A DNA stretch of 58,457 nt from Mangrovibacterium marinum (GTDB lineage Bacteria > Bacteroidota > Bacteroidia > Bacteroidales > Prolixibacteraceae), in NCBI RefSeq assembly GCF_003046625.1, contig NZ_QAAD01000022.1:1-58457 (forward strand), written 5' to 3'. This document shows positions 36,755 through 45,917 of this stretch, one piece after another; within the stretch, counting starts at the first letter, position 1; the number at the start of each line of letters is the position of its first letter. A program made the position numbers and the translations under genes. Under the pieces are notes generated by a model that was not told where the DNA came from, searched no databases, and was given only the letters and a program-made list of their open reading frames with translations.

Positions 36755-38652
36755 TTTAAGCTTTCTATTGTTTTTAATAGTTTCTTGTTCACTTTCACCT
36801 TGTATTCTCTTCGTAGCTCTGCGATCCATTTCTGTTCCTGTTCGTTTTGGTAGGCATCTACATATTGCCCCCGGGCTTCATCAAGTGTTTTGGGAGTTGG
36901 TGGAGTTAAGTCTCCCCGAACAAAATCAAGTCCATCGTGGTAAGTTTCCGGCCTGCTTTTGTTCCAAACCAGATAGTCGATCAATTCGTTTTGTCCGCCT
37001 GCAAAGATACCTTTTTGAATGGATGCCTGGTCCTTAAAATTCAAATTAAGCAGATCGGTTAATTCTTCTTTCGAAATTTCAGGGGCTTGCTCAAAAATCA
37101 GATCAATAAAGTCCTTAACCTCTTGGTTGTCGCATTTGATTGCCCAGCCTTTAAAGCGATTACCCCATCTGAATAGTTCAGGATTTTGCTCGTAAAAATC
37201 CTCCAGCCCAACCGAGTCGAGCCGGGCTTTGCGCCAGATTTCATCTTCCATGAGGTTGAAAAGCAGAATTCCATCGTGGTATTCCTGAAGCAAACTACGA
37301 AAGTCCGGATTTAGGACTTCGAGCTGCTGTTGCTCTGTCTCAATAAGCTTTTCTTCGAGGTAATTATTGTAAAAGTCGTTGACGTTGGCTGTGTGTTGAC
37401 GCGCTGAACGATGCTTGTTCCAGGCTGTAGTGAAGTCGGTTGCCGGGAAACTAATGCTGTCGATTTTAAACAGCCATTCATCGTTGCCGCTTACTGTTTT
37501 TTCAAACAGCTTCTGCCTGATGTTCGTATTCTCGGTAATGGAATGCTCCTTCTTCAACCGGGCGATAAACAGCTCGCGTTTTTGTTGGCTAAAAGCTGTA
37601 TTTCTTCGCAATTTTTCGGCAATCAAGTCTTTTACTTCCGGATACGGAGGTACTGGCTTGAGGTGGATGCGCTTGATCAGATGCACCCCGTAGCGGGTTT
37701 GTATTGGTTCGGAAACATCGCCATCCTTCATTAGTGCATAGCTGGCTGCTGCAAATGCCGGATCAATTTGCGACGAGGAAAAATAGGGCAGGAGGCCTCC
37801 CCGGGAAGCCGATTTTTCATCGTCCGAGTACCGCTGCGCCAGTGTTGCAAAATCATCACCGGCTTCTGCGCGTTGTTTCAGACTATCCAGCAAATTGGTC
37901 GCTTTGGTTATTTCGTGTGGCGATGTGGCGCGTTTCATGATGTGGGCAACCTGTATCTGCCCCGGATTTGGTCGCTTATCGATTAAGTAAATCAGATGAT
38001 AGCCAAACTTTGTGCGCACCGGCATTGAAAGTTCGCCGGGGTTGAGTTTGAAAGCTGCATCTTCGAATTCCGGAACCATCTGTCCACCCGAGAAATAGCC
38101 CAGATGGCCGTGATTGCTCGAAGCGGACGGGTCGTCGCTGTATTGGTTGGCCAAATCTTCGAAATTTGCGCCGTTTACGATTTCCTGCCTCAGTTGCATA
38201 CACCTCCGGTAGCTTGCAGAATCTTGTTCGCGACTGGCATGCGGTGGCATCCCAAGTAGAATGTGTGCGGCATTAAGCTCGGTGCACATCCGGCGGTAAG
38301 CTTCCTGCATATCGTCTTCGGTAACTTCCGAGAAGTTCATAAACTGCCTGGCCAGCTGCTCCCGGTATTGGTTAAATTCATTTCGGAACGAAGCCAGCGT
38401 GTCCATGCCTCGTTTTTCTGCTTCAATTACTTTCAACTTATAGTTGATGAATAAATCGAGGTACTCCCGGGGACTGGTCTTTAACGAATCGTCAACGAAG
38501 CCTTGATTACTTTTTTTATAAAGGCTTACAAATTCTTCTTTGAAAACAGGAATTCCGCCGATGGTTAACAGCGGTTCCTGTTGTGCCGAGGCTGTAAGTG
38601 CTAAGGCGACGAACAGTTGGCAGCTTGCGATGATTTGTAGGAAAGCTTTCAA
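36751..38652 (-). CDS. SurA-like peptidyl-prolyl isomerase with two PPIC domains, TTG start
   Basis: A 633-residue periplasmic foldase. I start it at a TTG codon at 38652, because it is followed directly by a signal peptide (KAFLQIIASCQLFVALALTASAQ) and lies 23 bp after the guaB stop; the only upstream ATG, at 38808, is inside guaB. Two parvulin domains are visible, around residues 120-220 (HILLG, YSDDPSASSNHGHLGYFSGG, FGYHLIYLID) and 225-325 (HIMKR, YSDDEKSASRGGLLPYFSS, YGVHLIKRIH). The C-terminal ~250 residues are helical, with long acidic stretches. Operon: guaB before, lipoprotein after (ATGA overlap). Confidence 0.88.
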   Translation of the reverse strand: MKAFLQIIASCQLFVALALTASAQQEPLLTIGGIPVFKEEFVSLYKKSNQGFVDDSLKTSPREYLDLFINYKLKVIEAEKRGMDTLASFRNEFNQYREQLARQFMNFSEVTEDDMQEAYRRMCTELNAAHILLGMPPHASREQDSASYRRCMQLRQEIVNGANFEDLANQYSDDPSASSNHGHLGYFSGGQMVPEFEDAAFKLNPGELSMPVRTKFGYHLIYLIDKRPNPGQIQVAHIMKRATSPHEITKATNLLDSLKQRAEAGDDFATLAQRYSDDEKSASRGGLLPYFSSSQIDPAFAAASYALMKDGDVSEPIQTRYGVHLIKRIHLKPVPPYPEVKDLIAEKLRRNTAFSQQKRELFIARLKKEHSITENTNIRQKLFEKTVSGNDEWLFKIDSISFPATDFTTAWNKHRSARQHTANVNDFYNNYLEEKLIETEQQQLEVLNPDFRSLLQEYHDGILLFNLMEDEIWRKARLDSVGLEDFYEQNPELFRWGNRFKGWAIKCDNQEVKDFIDLIFEQAPEISKEELTDLLNLNFKDQASIQKGIFAGGQNELIDYLVWNKSRPETYHDGLDFVRGDLTPPTPKTLDEARGQYVDAYQNEQEQKWIAELRREYKVKVNKKLLKTIESLK

Positions 38653-38675
38653 AAGATTCTGGTTGATTTTAGATT

Positions 38676-40253
<1,578 letters not shown>

Positions 40254-40297
40254 CTACGGAAAGTCTGCCCAACATCGCAATAAAAACAGAAGCTAAC

Positions 40298-42202
40298 GTG
40301 ACGGTATACCGAGAAATACTTCAGAAATATTGGGGATATGCGAACTTTCGTGCGCTGCAGGAAGAGATTATCGAGTCGGTTGCATCGGGGAAGGATACCC
40401 TTGGTTTGATGCCCACGGGAGGTGGTAAATCGATTACGTTCCAGGTGGCCAGTTTGGCAAAACCGGGCATTTGTTTGGTGATTACGCCATTGATCTCGCT
40501 GATGAAGGATCAGGTTGAAAACTTGCAGAAGAAGGGGATTCGTGCTTTGGCGATTCATTCGGGGATGAGTGCACAAGAGGTGAAAATGACTTTCGATTCG
40601 GCAGCCTGGGGAGATTATAAATTTTTGTATTTGTCGCCTGAGCGAATTGCGACCGAGCGCTTTCGGGAACGTCTGCCGCAGATGGAAATCAACCTGATTG
40701 CGGTGGACGAGGCGCATTGTATATCGCAGTGGGGCTACGATTTTCGACCTTCCTATTTGCGCATCAAGGAACTGCGCAAACTGTTGCCCGGAATTCCGGT
40801 GTTGGCCCTTACTGCCACCGCCACGCCCAAGGTGGTGCAGGATATTCAGCAGCAGCTGGAGTTTAAGCAGAATAATGTATTGCAAAAGAGTTTCTTTCGC
40901 GATAATCTGACTTACCTGGTTCGCCATCGGGAGGATAAACTGCATTATCTACTGCAATCGGTACAGCGTGCAAAAGGAACCGGAATCGTCTATGTTCGCA
41001 GCCGTAAGCAGACCCGGGAGCTGGCTGACTATCTGCTACAAAATGAGGTCTCGGCTGATTATTATCATGCGGGGTTGACGGCTCTGAGCAGGGCTCAAAA
41101 GCAGGAAAACTGGAAAAGTGGCAAAACCCGGGTGATTGTCGCAACCAATGCCTTTGGGATGGGAATTGATAAGTCGGATGTGCGTTTTGTGATTCATCTG
41201 GGGCCGCCGGATTCGCCGGAAGCTTATTTTCAGGAAGCCGGACGCGCGGGGCGCGACGAAAAACGGGCTTTTGCTGTGCTCATTGCCGCTAAATCGGACG
41301 AGCGGGCACTTAAAAAGCAAGTTGAAAAAGCATTTCCCCCGGTCGAGATTATTCGACGTGTTTACCAGGCACTGGGAAATTACTTCCAGCTGGCTATCGG
41401 TTACGGACATGATCAAATTATGGATTTCAAAATCGGTGATTTTTGCAGTCGTTACAATATGCAAATTCAGACAGTGCTGAGTTGTTTAAAAATCCTTCAG
41501 CGAGAGGGCTATCTGGAATTGACTGAGGAGTTGGACAATCCGAGTAAGGTGCATTTTCGGGTTGGTCGCGACGAGCTGTATCGATTTCAGGTTGCCAATG
41601 CGCAATACGATGGCTTCATCAAGTTGCTGCTGCGCTCGTACTCGGCTTTATTTACAAACTACGTGAGTATCGATGAGGATTTGCTGGCTAAACGGGCGAA
41701 TGTAACAGTCGATGTCATCAAGCGCTTTTTGAGCTTGCTGGGATCCAATAAAATCATTCATTATATCCCGCGAAAGAAAACACCTTTTGTGATTTTTACC
41801 CGTGATCGGGTTGAACCGGAGCGACTGAGAATTTCCAAAGAAAATTATGCCGACCGGAAAGCTGATTATCAGCATCGAATTGATGCGATGTTGAATTATT
41901 CGTTTGGCAAGTTACGGTGCCGGAGTCAGATTTTGTTGGCCTATTTCGGAGAAGAAAGCTCGGCAAGCTGCGGCAAATGCGATATTTGCATGGAGCGCAA
42001 AAGCGAGGGGTTAAGCCAGGCAATTCTCGATAAGCTCAGCCTACAATTGGAAGAACTGACGCAAGAACCGACTTCGTTCGAAGAATTACGAACTCATGTA
42101 CAGATGCCCGAAGAAGAATTGATTGATGCAATTCGCTGGATGATAGATAATCAAAAACTTGTGTATCGCCCCGATAATCGGCTCGAATGGGTGAAAAACT
42201 AA
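40298..42202 (+). CDS. recQ: ATP-dependent DNA helicase RecQ
   Basis: A 634-residue RecQ-family 3'-5' helicase starting with GTG. Walker A is MPTGGGKSITFQ, motif II is DEAH followed by the aromatic-rich loop CISQWGYDFRPSY, and motif VI is FQEAGRAGRDEK. The zinc-binding site is CRSQ...CGKCDICM near residue 567, then a winged-helix region. The HRDC domain appears to be missing, which is frequent in Bacteroidota RecQ. Function: DNA repair and recombination. Confidence 0.95.
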   Translation: MTVYREILQKYWGYANFRALQEEIIESVASGKDTLGLMPTGGGKSITFQVASLAKPGICLVITPLISLMKDQVENLQKKGIRALAIHSGMSAQEVKMTFDSAAWGDYKFLYLSPERIATERFRERLPQMEINLIAVDEAHCISQWGYDFRPSYLRIKELRKLLPGIPVLALTATATPKVVQDIQQQLEFKQNNVLQKSFFRDNLTYLVRHREDKLHYLLQSVQRAKGTGIVYVRSRKQTRELADYLLQNEVSADYYHAGLTALSRAQKQENWKSGKTRVIVATNAFGMGIDKSDVRFVIHLGPPDSPEAYFQEAGRAGRDEKRAFAVLIAAKSDERALKKQVEKAFPPVEIIRRVYQALGNYFQLAIGYGHDQIMDFKIGDFCSRYNMQIQTVLSCLKILQREGYLELTEELDNPSKVHFRVGRDELYRFQVANAQYDGFIKLLLRSYSALFTNYVSIDEDLLAKRANVTVDVIKRFLSLLGSNKIIHYIPRKKTPFVIFTRDRVEPERLRISKENYADRKADYQHRIDAMLNYSFGKLRCRSQILLAYFGEESSASCGKCDICMERKSEGLSQAILDKLSLQLEELTQEPTSFEELRTHVQMPEEELIDAIRWMIDNQKLVYRPDNRLEWVKN

Positions 42203-42212
42203 TGGCGTCCGG

Positions 42213-42270
42213 GCTGTGCGAAACGTGTGTTTTTTTCGCGCAGCAAAAATGCGGACATCAGATCCGCATT
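42213..42270. terminator. Two hairpins ending recQ and the DUF4197 gene
   Basis: GCTGTGCGAAA pairs with TTTCGCGCAGC (42213-42243). AATGCGGA pairs with TCCGCATT (42248-42270) and is followed by Ts on the minus strand, fitting termination of the DUF4197 gene. The first hairpin probably serves recQ, with a T run inside its loop side. Confidence 0.65.
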
Positions 42271-42297
42271 CCCGACTGGTAAACTTCAGCGTTGTTT

Positions 42298-43092
42298 TTA
42301 GTTGAATATTTTTTTGAGCAGGGAAGAGCCTTGTTCCAGCGGGTTTGCACGGATTGCTTTTTCCTGTTCTGCAATTTTAACGAATAAGCCGTCAATGGCT
42401 TTTTCGGTTACATAGGCACCCAAGTCGGGATTCATTTTTTTGACAAATGGTAATTTGTTGTAAGCAGTCATCACATCGTCCCAGTATTTGGTGGCGTTAA
42501 CCGTTTGCAGCGAGTTGTTGATGATGGGGCTAAACTCCCGGGTAAGCTCCCCGGTGGTATTTACTTTTAAATAGTGCGTAGCTGCCGTGTCGCTTCCCAA
42601 TACCAATGTGGTGGCGTCGCTGATGGTCATGTTGCTGATGGCAGCTATAAATATATCCGTCGCTGTTGACGCTGCGTCTTCAGCAGCCCTGTTCATCGAA
42701 AGAACGGCTTTGTCGACAAGATCGCCTAAACCCACGGCTCTCAGTTTGCTTTCTATGCTTTGAACATCCTCCGGAAAGGGGATTTTTATCAATTGATCAC
42801 CGAAGTAGCCATCCTGCTTCGCCACCAGGGCCACTCCTTGGCGAACTCCCTTAATTAGTGCTTCTTTTATGCCCGAATTAGCTTCGTCTTCGGTGTAGTT
42901 CACGGTTTTATTGCTGCTTTCCTGTTGCGTCTGTGCGCTGTCACCAGCGGCTTCGGCATTGGTCGTTGTTTGTATGCTATCTTTCGCCGTGGCCTGGTCG
43001 ACTACGGTTTTTAGTTTTTCGAAGAACTGAGCATGTGCTTGTGTCGTGCTAAATGCCAGTAAGGCAATTACGGCAATGGTGCTTTTTTTCAT
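42298..43092 (-). CDS. DUF4197 domain secreted protein
   Basis: A 264-residue protein with a signal peptide (residues 1-21, ending AHAQ), a Thr/Ser/Gln/Asn-rich linker and a helical DUF4197 domain from about residue 70. The blocks GIKEALIKGVRQGVALVAK, NRAAEDAASTATDIF and ATKYWDDVMTAYNKLPFVKKMNPDLGAYVTEKA are typical of the family. Function is unknown; the location is periplasmic. Monocistronic, convergent with recQ. Confidence 0.88.
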   Translation of the reverse strand: MKKSTIAVIALLAFSTTQAHAQFFEKLKTVVDQATAKDSIQTTTNAEAAGDSAQTQQESSNKTVNYTEDEANSGIKEALIKGVRQGVALVAKQDGYFGDQLIKIPFPEDVQSIESKLRAVGLGDLVDKAVLSMNRAAEDAASTATDIFIAAISNMTISDATTLVLGSDTAATHYLKVNTTGELTREFSPIINNSLQTVNATKYWDDVMTAYNKLPFVKKMNPDLGAYVTEKAIDGLFVKIAEQEKAIRANPLEQGSSLLKKIFN

Positions 43093-43240
43093 TTACTGTA
43101 TTTTTCTAGTCCGTATTTTTGGGGTTGAACTTGTATTTTCCCGATGCAAATCTGAATTGCCTAATGTAGACATTTTTGGCGGGATATTGTTTAGCCTGAT
43201 TCGGGGAGTTCGCTTTCGGTCAAAAAAAAAACTTCATGAT

Positions 43241-43626
43241 TTCGGGGAATCACCAACTGGGATGAAAGTCTACTATTTTCGACGACGCTGTTGTCATTGT
43301 TCTCACAAGTTGTCGGGTTGTCTTGTTTTCCCGTTGTCGTGGTTGTCACAAGTTATCGGGTTGTCGGGTTGTCGTCCAAAACAGCCATGAAAAGCACGTT
43401 TAAGTGAATGCAAAACAAGCTTGCTTGATTTTTGCTGAGCGTAGTGCTTTCTGCAATTTTTTGTTTCGTTTTTGTGTCCCCGTCAGACCGGCCGGGCAGG
43501 ACTACAAAAATGAAAACCCGTCCGGTAGGATAAAGTTCTTTTTTTTGATCAAAAGTCGAAATGGAAAAGGATAGGTTCTGAAAAGACTTTCTGATAACCT
43601 ATTGGCAAAAGTTGTCGGGTTGTCGT
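43241..43626 (-). repeat. Dispersed repeat copy without palindromic core (empty site)
   Basis: The reverse complement runs from CGACAACCCGACAACTTTTG through CCTACCGGACGGG, TTGCAGAAAGCACTACGC and CATGGCTGTTTTGGAC to TTGGTGATTCCCCG, in the same order as the 57-kb copy. At CATGGCTG/TTTTGGAC it lacks the ~180 bp present at 17 and 57 kb. It also has about 24 extra GC-rich bases inside the TTTTGTAGT/ACACAAAAA block. The rest of the gap 43093-43816 shows nothing coding that I can support. Confidence 0.85.
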
Positions 43627-43816
43627 TCCACCTCTAATCAAAACCAGTTAATGGCATTGCGACCTAACACCTTTGCTTGCATCGATTTTTACCGAAAAAT
43701 AGTTAGGCAACTCCCATCGGTCAGTTTGCTACAAGGTGAGTCGTGGCTACTGATTCAAGCTCAATCGCAATTCAAGGCTGAAAAGATCACATTTTTGAGC
43801 TTTTGCGAAAGTCCAT

Positions 43817-43846
43817 AAAAAAACCCTTCAATTTAATGAAGGGTTT
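43817..43846 (-). terminator. Intrinsic terminator of the aldolase operon
   Basis: On the minus strand AAACCCTTCA pairs with TGAAGGGTTT around 6 bases and runs into seven Ts, 57 bp beyond the aldolase stop. Confidence 0.85.
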
Positions 43847-43902
43847 CCATTTCAGGTTCTGGTTATTGTGAGATGTGAGAAAAGGTTCTGTAGTTAACGA
43901 TC

Positions 43903-44844
43903 TTATTCGTAGTCGTGCATTTCTTTCATGAAGCCTACGAAATCATCTTTGCGTTCCGAGTCCATCCAGGCCATGGCACTTCTGGGATGTTCGTTTAGCG
44001 CTCCGGTTACCAGGTAGGGAACATGATAGCCCCAGTCAATTTTTTGCTGCCAGGGCAACACTTCCTCCTGGATGGCCTTGAGCAAGGGAAGTAACCGGTA
44101 TTTCGGGTTTTTCAGAAAAGCGGTTAAAATTTCAATCGGGCAGTTTCCGGCACCACGCCCCATACCTAACAGCGTGGCATCCAAATAGGTTACGCCGCCC
44201 ATTAAGGCTGTGATGGTGTTGCTCATCGCCAATTGCATATTGTTGTGCGCATGAATACCAATTTCTTTGTCGGGCAGTGCTGCTTTGTATTTTTTCAACA
44301 GATGTTCGGTTGTTTCGCAGTACATACTCCCAAAGCTATCAACCAGATAGAAAACAGGCACGCGCGACTGAGCAATATCCGATAAAGCCTCATCCAAATC
44401 GCGCTCATTTACTTTTGATACCGCCATCAGGTTGATGGTCGTTTCGTAGCCTTTGTCCATGCAGTGGTGCGCCAGCTCAATAGCCTTGTCGGTTTGGTGG
44501 GCGTAGCAGGCTACCCGCATCATGTCAATCAGGCTGTCGCTGGCTGGTGGAATATCGTCAAAATCGATACGCCCGATATCAGCCATCGCCGAAATTTTCA
44601 AGTTGGTGTCGTTGTTGCCCATAATTCGGCGAAGATCGCTGTCAGCGCAGAATTTCCACGGGCCAACTTCGTTTCTGTTAAATGCTTTTTCGCTACTGAT
44701 GTAGCCAATTTCCATATAATCGACACCTGCTTCAACGCAGGCATTATACACGCCTTTTACAAATTTGTCGTCGAATTGCCACTTATTCATCAAGCCGCCG
44801 TCGCGCACAGTGCAATCCACAACTTTTATATCTGCTTTATACAT
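43903..44844 (-). CDS. DRE-TIM-type aldolase (HMGL-like domain)
   Basis: A 313-residue single-domain metal-dependent aldolase/lyase related to 4-hydroxy-2-oxovalerate aldolase and HMG-CoA lyase. The DRE-like motif DCTVRDGG at residues 10-17 supplies the catalytic Arg and Asp, and IHAHNNMQLA gives the His pair for the divalent metal. GMGRGAGNCPIEIL is the barrel-end block. No partner dehydrogenase domain is present. It lies 9 bp after a chorismate mutase gene, suggesting a joint role in a pathway from chorismate or prephenate, but the substrate is unknown. Confidence 0.8.
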   Translation of the reverse strand: MYKADIKVVDCTVRDGGLMNKWQFDDKFVKGVYNACVEAGVDYMEIGYISSEKAFNRNEVGPWKFCADSDLRRIMGNNDTNLKISAMADIGRIDFDDIPPASDSLIDMMRVACYAHQTDKAIELAHHCMDKGYETTINLMAVSKVNERDLDEALSDIAQSRVPVFYLVDSFGSMYCETTEHLLKKYKAALPDKEIGIHAHNNMQLAMSNTITALMGGVTYLDATLLGMGRGAGNCPIEILTAFLKNPKYRLLPLLKAIQEEVLPWQQKIDWGYHVPYLVTGALNEHPRSAMAWMDSERKDDFVGFMKEMHDYE

Positions 44845-44853
44845 CGAATCTAA

Positions 44854-45156
44854 TTAACTAATTTTTGCCTGTTTATGAAGTTCTATTTCTTTTTGGATGT
44901 TGTGACGAACCATCGTCCGGAACACTTCGTCGACCATGGCTGGCGATAAGTCCAATTCGTCGGCCCATCGTTGCCGTTGTTCGTAAAGCTGGCTCTGCCG
45001 ATCTTGCGCCACAATAGCTTCAACATCATTCTTGAAACGAATAATCTCGTGCACGTATTCCTGACGTTTTGCCAACAGCTCCATAATCTCGCGGTCAATC
45101 TTGTCAATTGCCGAACGAACTTCTTCTATCGTTGTGCAGGATTTTGCCTCTTTCAT
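44854..45156 (-). CDS. Chorismate mutase, AroQ type
   Basis: A 100-residue all-helical chorismate mutase turning chorismate to prephenate. I choose the ATG at 45156 (MKEAKSCTTIEEVRSAIDKIDREIMELLAKR). The active-site pattern IDKIDREIMELLAKRQEYVHEIIRFK is classic AroQ, with the Arg and Lys that hold the substrate. Members of the same fold also act as isochorismate pyruvate lyase. It is the first gene of a two-gene operon with the aldolase and is divergent from the sulfite assimilation cluster. Confidence 0.88.
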   Translation of the reverse strand: MKEAKSCTTIEEVRSAIDKIDREIMELLAKRQEYVHEIIRFKNDVEAIVAQDRQSQLYEQRQRWADELDLSPAMVDEVFRTMVRHNIQKEIELHKQAKIS

Positions 45157-45297
45157 TATTGTTTGAATTTTGGAACAAAAATAATAAAATGAAATTGACA
45201 TGAAAGAAAAACTTACGATTTCGCATTTTTGAAAAATCATCCCGCTTGCCGGGAAATAGAATGAAAAGTGATTTTTTTTATAATTTTCACATCGAAG

Positions 45298-45330
45298 TTT
45301 GTCGAAATGTTGAATTAAGTTCTATATTTG
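45298..45330 (+). promoter_or_regulatory. Promoter of the sulfite assimilation cluster
   Basis: TTTG at 45298-45301, 21 bases, then TATATTTG at 45323-45330, matching the Bacteroidota consensus. The leader peptide starts 103 bp downstream. Small hairpins (CTCTTT/AAAGAG and TTCGG/CCGAA) lie between. Confidence 0.75.
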
Positions 45331-45433
45331 CAAAATAGATCACAAACGGAGCTCTTTATCTGAATTTACAAAGAGTCCCAATTTGAAACCATAAAAGAAA
45401 AGATTCGGAATACCGAAATATAAATTTAAAACG

Positions 45434-45529
45434 ATGAATTTCACCACTTCTGTAAATATGACTACTTGTAGCACAAACATGATGATGTGTATGTGTTGTG
45501 GTTCTTTTTTGCAGAAGGAAAGGAGTTGA
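45434..45529 (+). CDS. Cys/Met-rich leader peptide of a putative attenuator
   Basis: A 31-codon frame starting ATG at 45434 and ending TGA at 45529. It encodes four cysteines (12, 19, 21, 22) and six methionines, clustered as MMMCMCC at residues 16-22, followed by GSFLQKERS. Nothing in it resembles a signal peptide or metal-binding protein fold. It sits between the promoter and a strong terminator in front of sulfite reduction genes. Bases 45508-45518 (end of the frame, codons for Leu-Gln-Lys-Glu) are perfectly complementary to 45568-45578 in the terminator. I interpret it as a leader peptide on which ribosome stalling at Cys or Met codons controls termination. That is inference; the frame, codons and complementarity are seen directly. 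Confidence 0.75.
   Translation: MNFTTSVNMTTCSTNMMMCMCCGSFLQKERS
45508..45518 (+). promoter_or_regulatory. Proposed antiterminator strand
   Basis: TTTGCAGAAGG is the reverse complement of CCTTCTGCAAA at 45568-45578, the 5' arm and loop of the terminator. It lies 9 bases after the last Cys codon, so a ribosome stalled on the Cys codons would cover sequence just upstream and could leave this strand at least partly free, whereas a ribosome at the stop codon would hide it. Confidence 0.65.
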
Positions 45530-45563
45530 TATTGGTATAGCATAACGCGAAAAATAAAAACTG

Positions 45564-45596
45564 AAGCCCTTCTGCAAATGCAGAGGGGCTTTTTTT
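45564..45596 (+). terminator. Attenuator terminator before the sulfite cluster
   Basis: AAGCCCTTCTGC pairs with GCAGAGGGGCTT (one G-U) around a 4-base AAAT loop and runs into seven Ts. It lies 34 bp after the leader peptide stop and 50 bp before the DUF2061 gene, inside what must be a transcribed region if the upstream promoter serves the cluster. Confidence 0.85.
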
Positions 45597-45645
45597 ATGC
45601 CCTTATCCCAACTTGAAATTAAGAACAAAAAAGATATAACACATC

Positions 45646-45876
45646 ATGAGAGAAAAACCTTATCGCAGCGTAGTGAAGTCGATATCCTGGAGAACAGTCG
45701 GGACGATTGATACCATGGTGATCGCCTGGTTGGTTACCGGGCAGCTGGATTTTGCTGTAACCATCGGTGGAGTCGAATTATTCACCAAAATGTTTCTGTA
45801 CTACTTGCACGAACGAACCTGGAACCGAATCCGATTCGGACGGATTGACCCTTCTAATATCGAGTATCATATTTAG
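45646..45876 (+). CDS. DUF2061 small membrane protein
   Basis: A 76-residue protein of the DUF2061 family with two hydrophobic segments (about residues 14-35 and 38-55). EKPYRSVVKSISWRTVGTIDT and KMFLYYLHERTWNRIRFGR are the family blocks. DUF2061 proteins are often found beside sulfate assimilation genes, and this one is the first gene after the attenuator and 41 bp before cysJ. A role in sulfite or sulfate membrane handling is suggested by context only. Confidence 0.88.
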   Translation: MREKPYRSVVKSISWRTVGTIDTMVIAWLVTGQLDFAVTIGGVELFTKMFLYYLHERTWNRIRFGRIDPSNIEYHI

Positions 45877-45917
45877 CATTTCTTACTAATCAGATAATTA
45901 CATAAACAGCATAACAG

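Noticed and set aside
45331-45597. SAM or other riboswitch before the sulfite cluster
   Set aside because: I could not fit a known riboswitch core; the Cys/Met-rich frame and its complementarity to the terminator explain the leader better. A covariance-model search would settle it.
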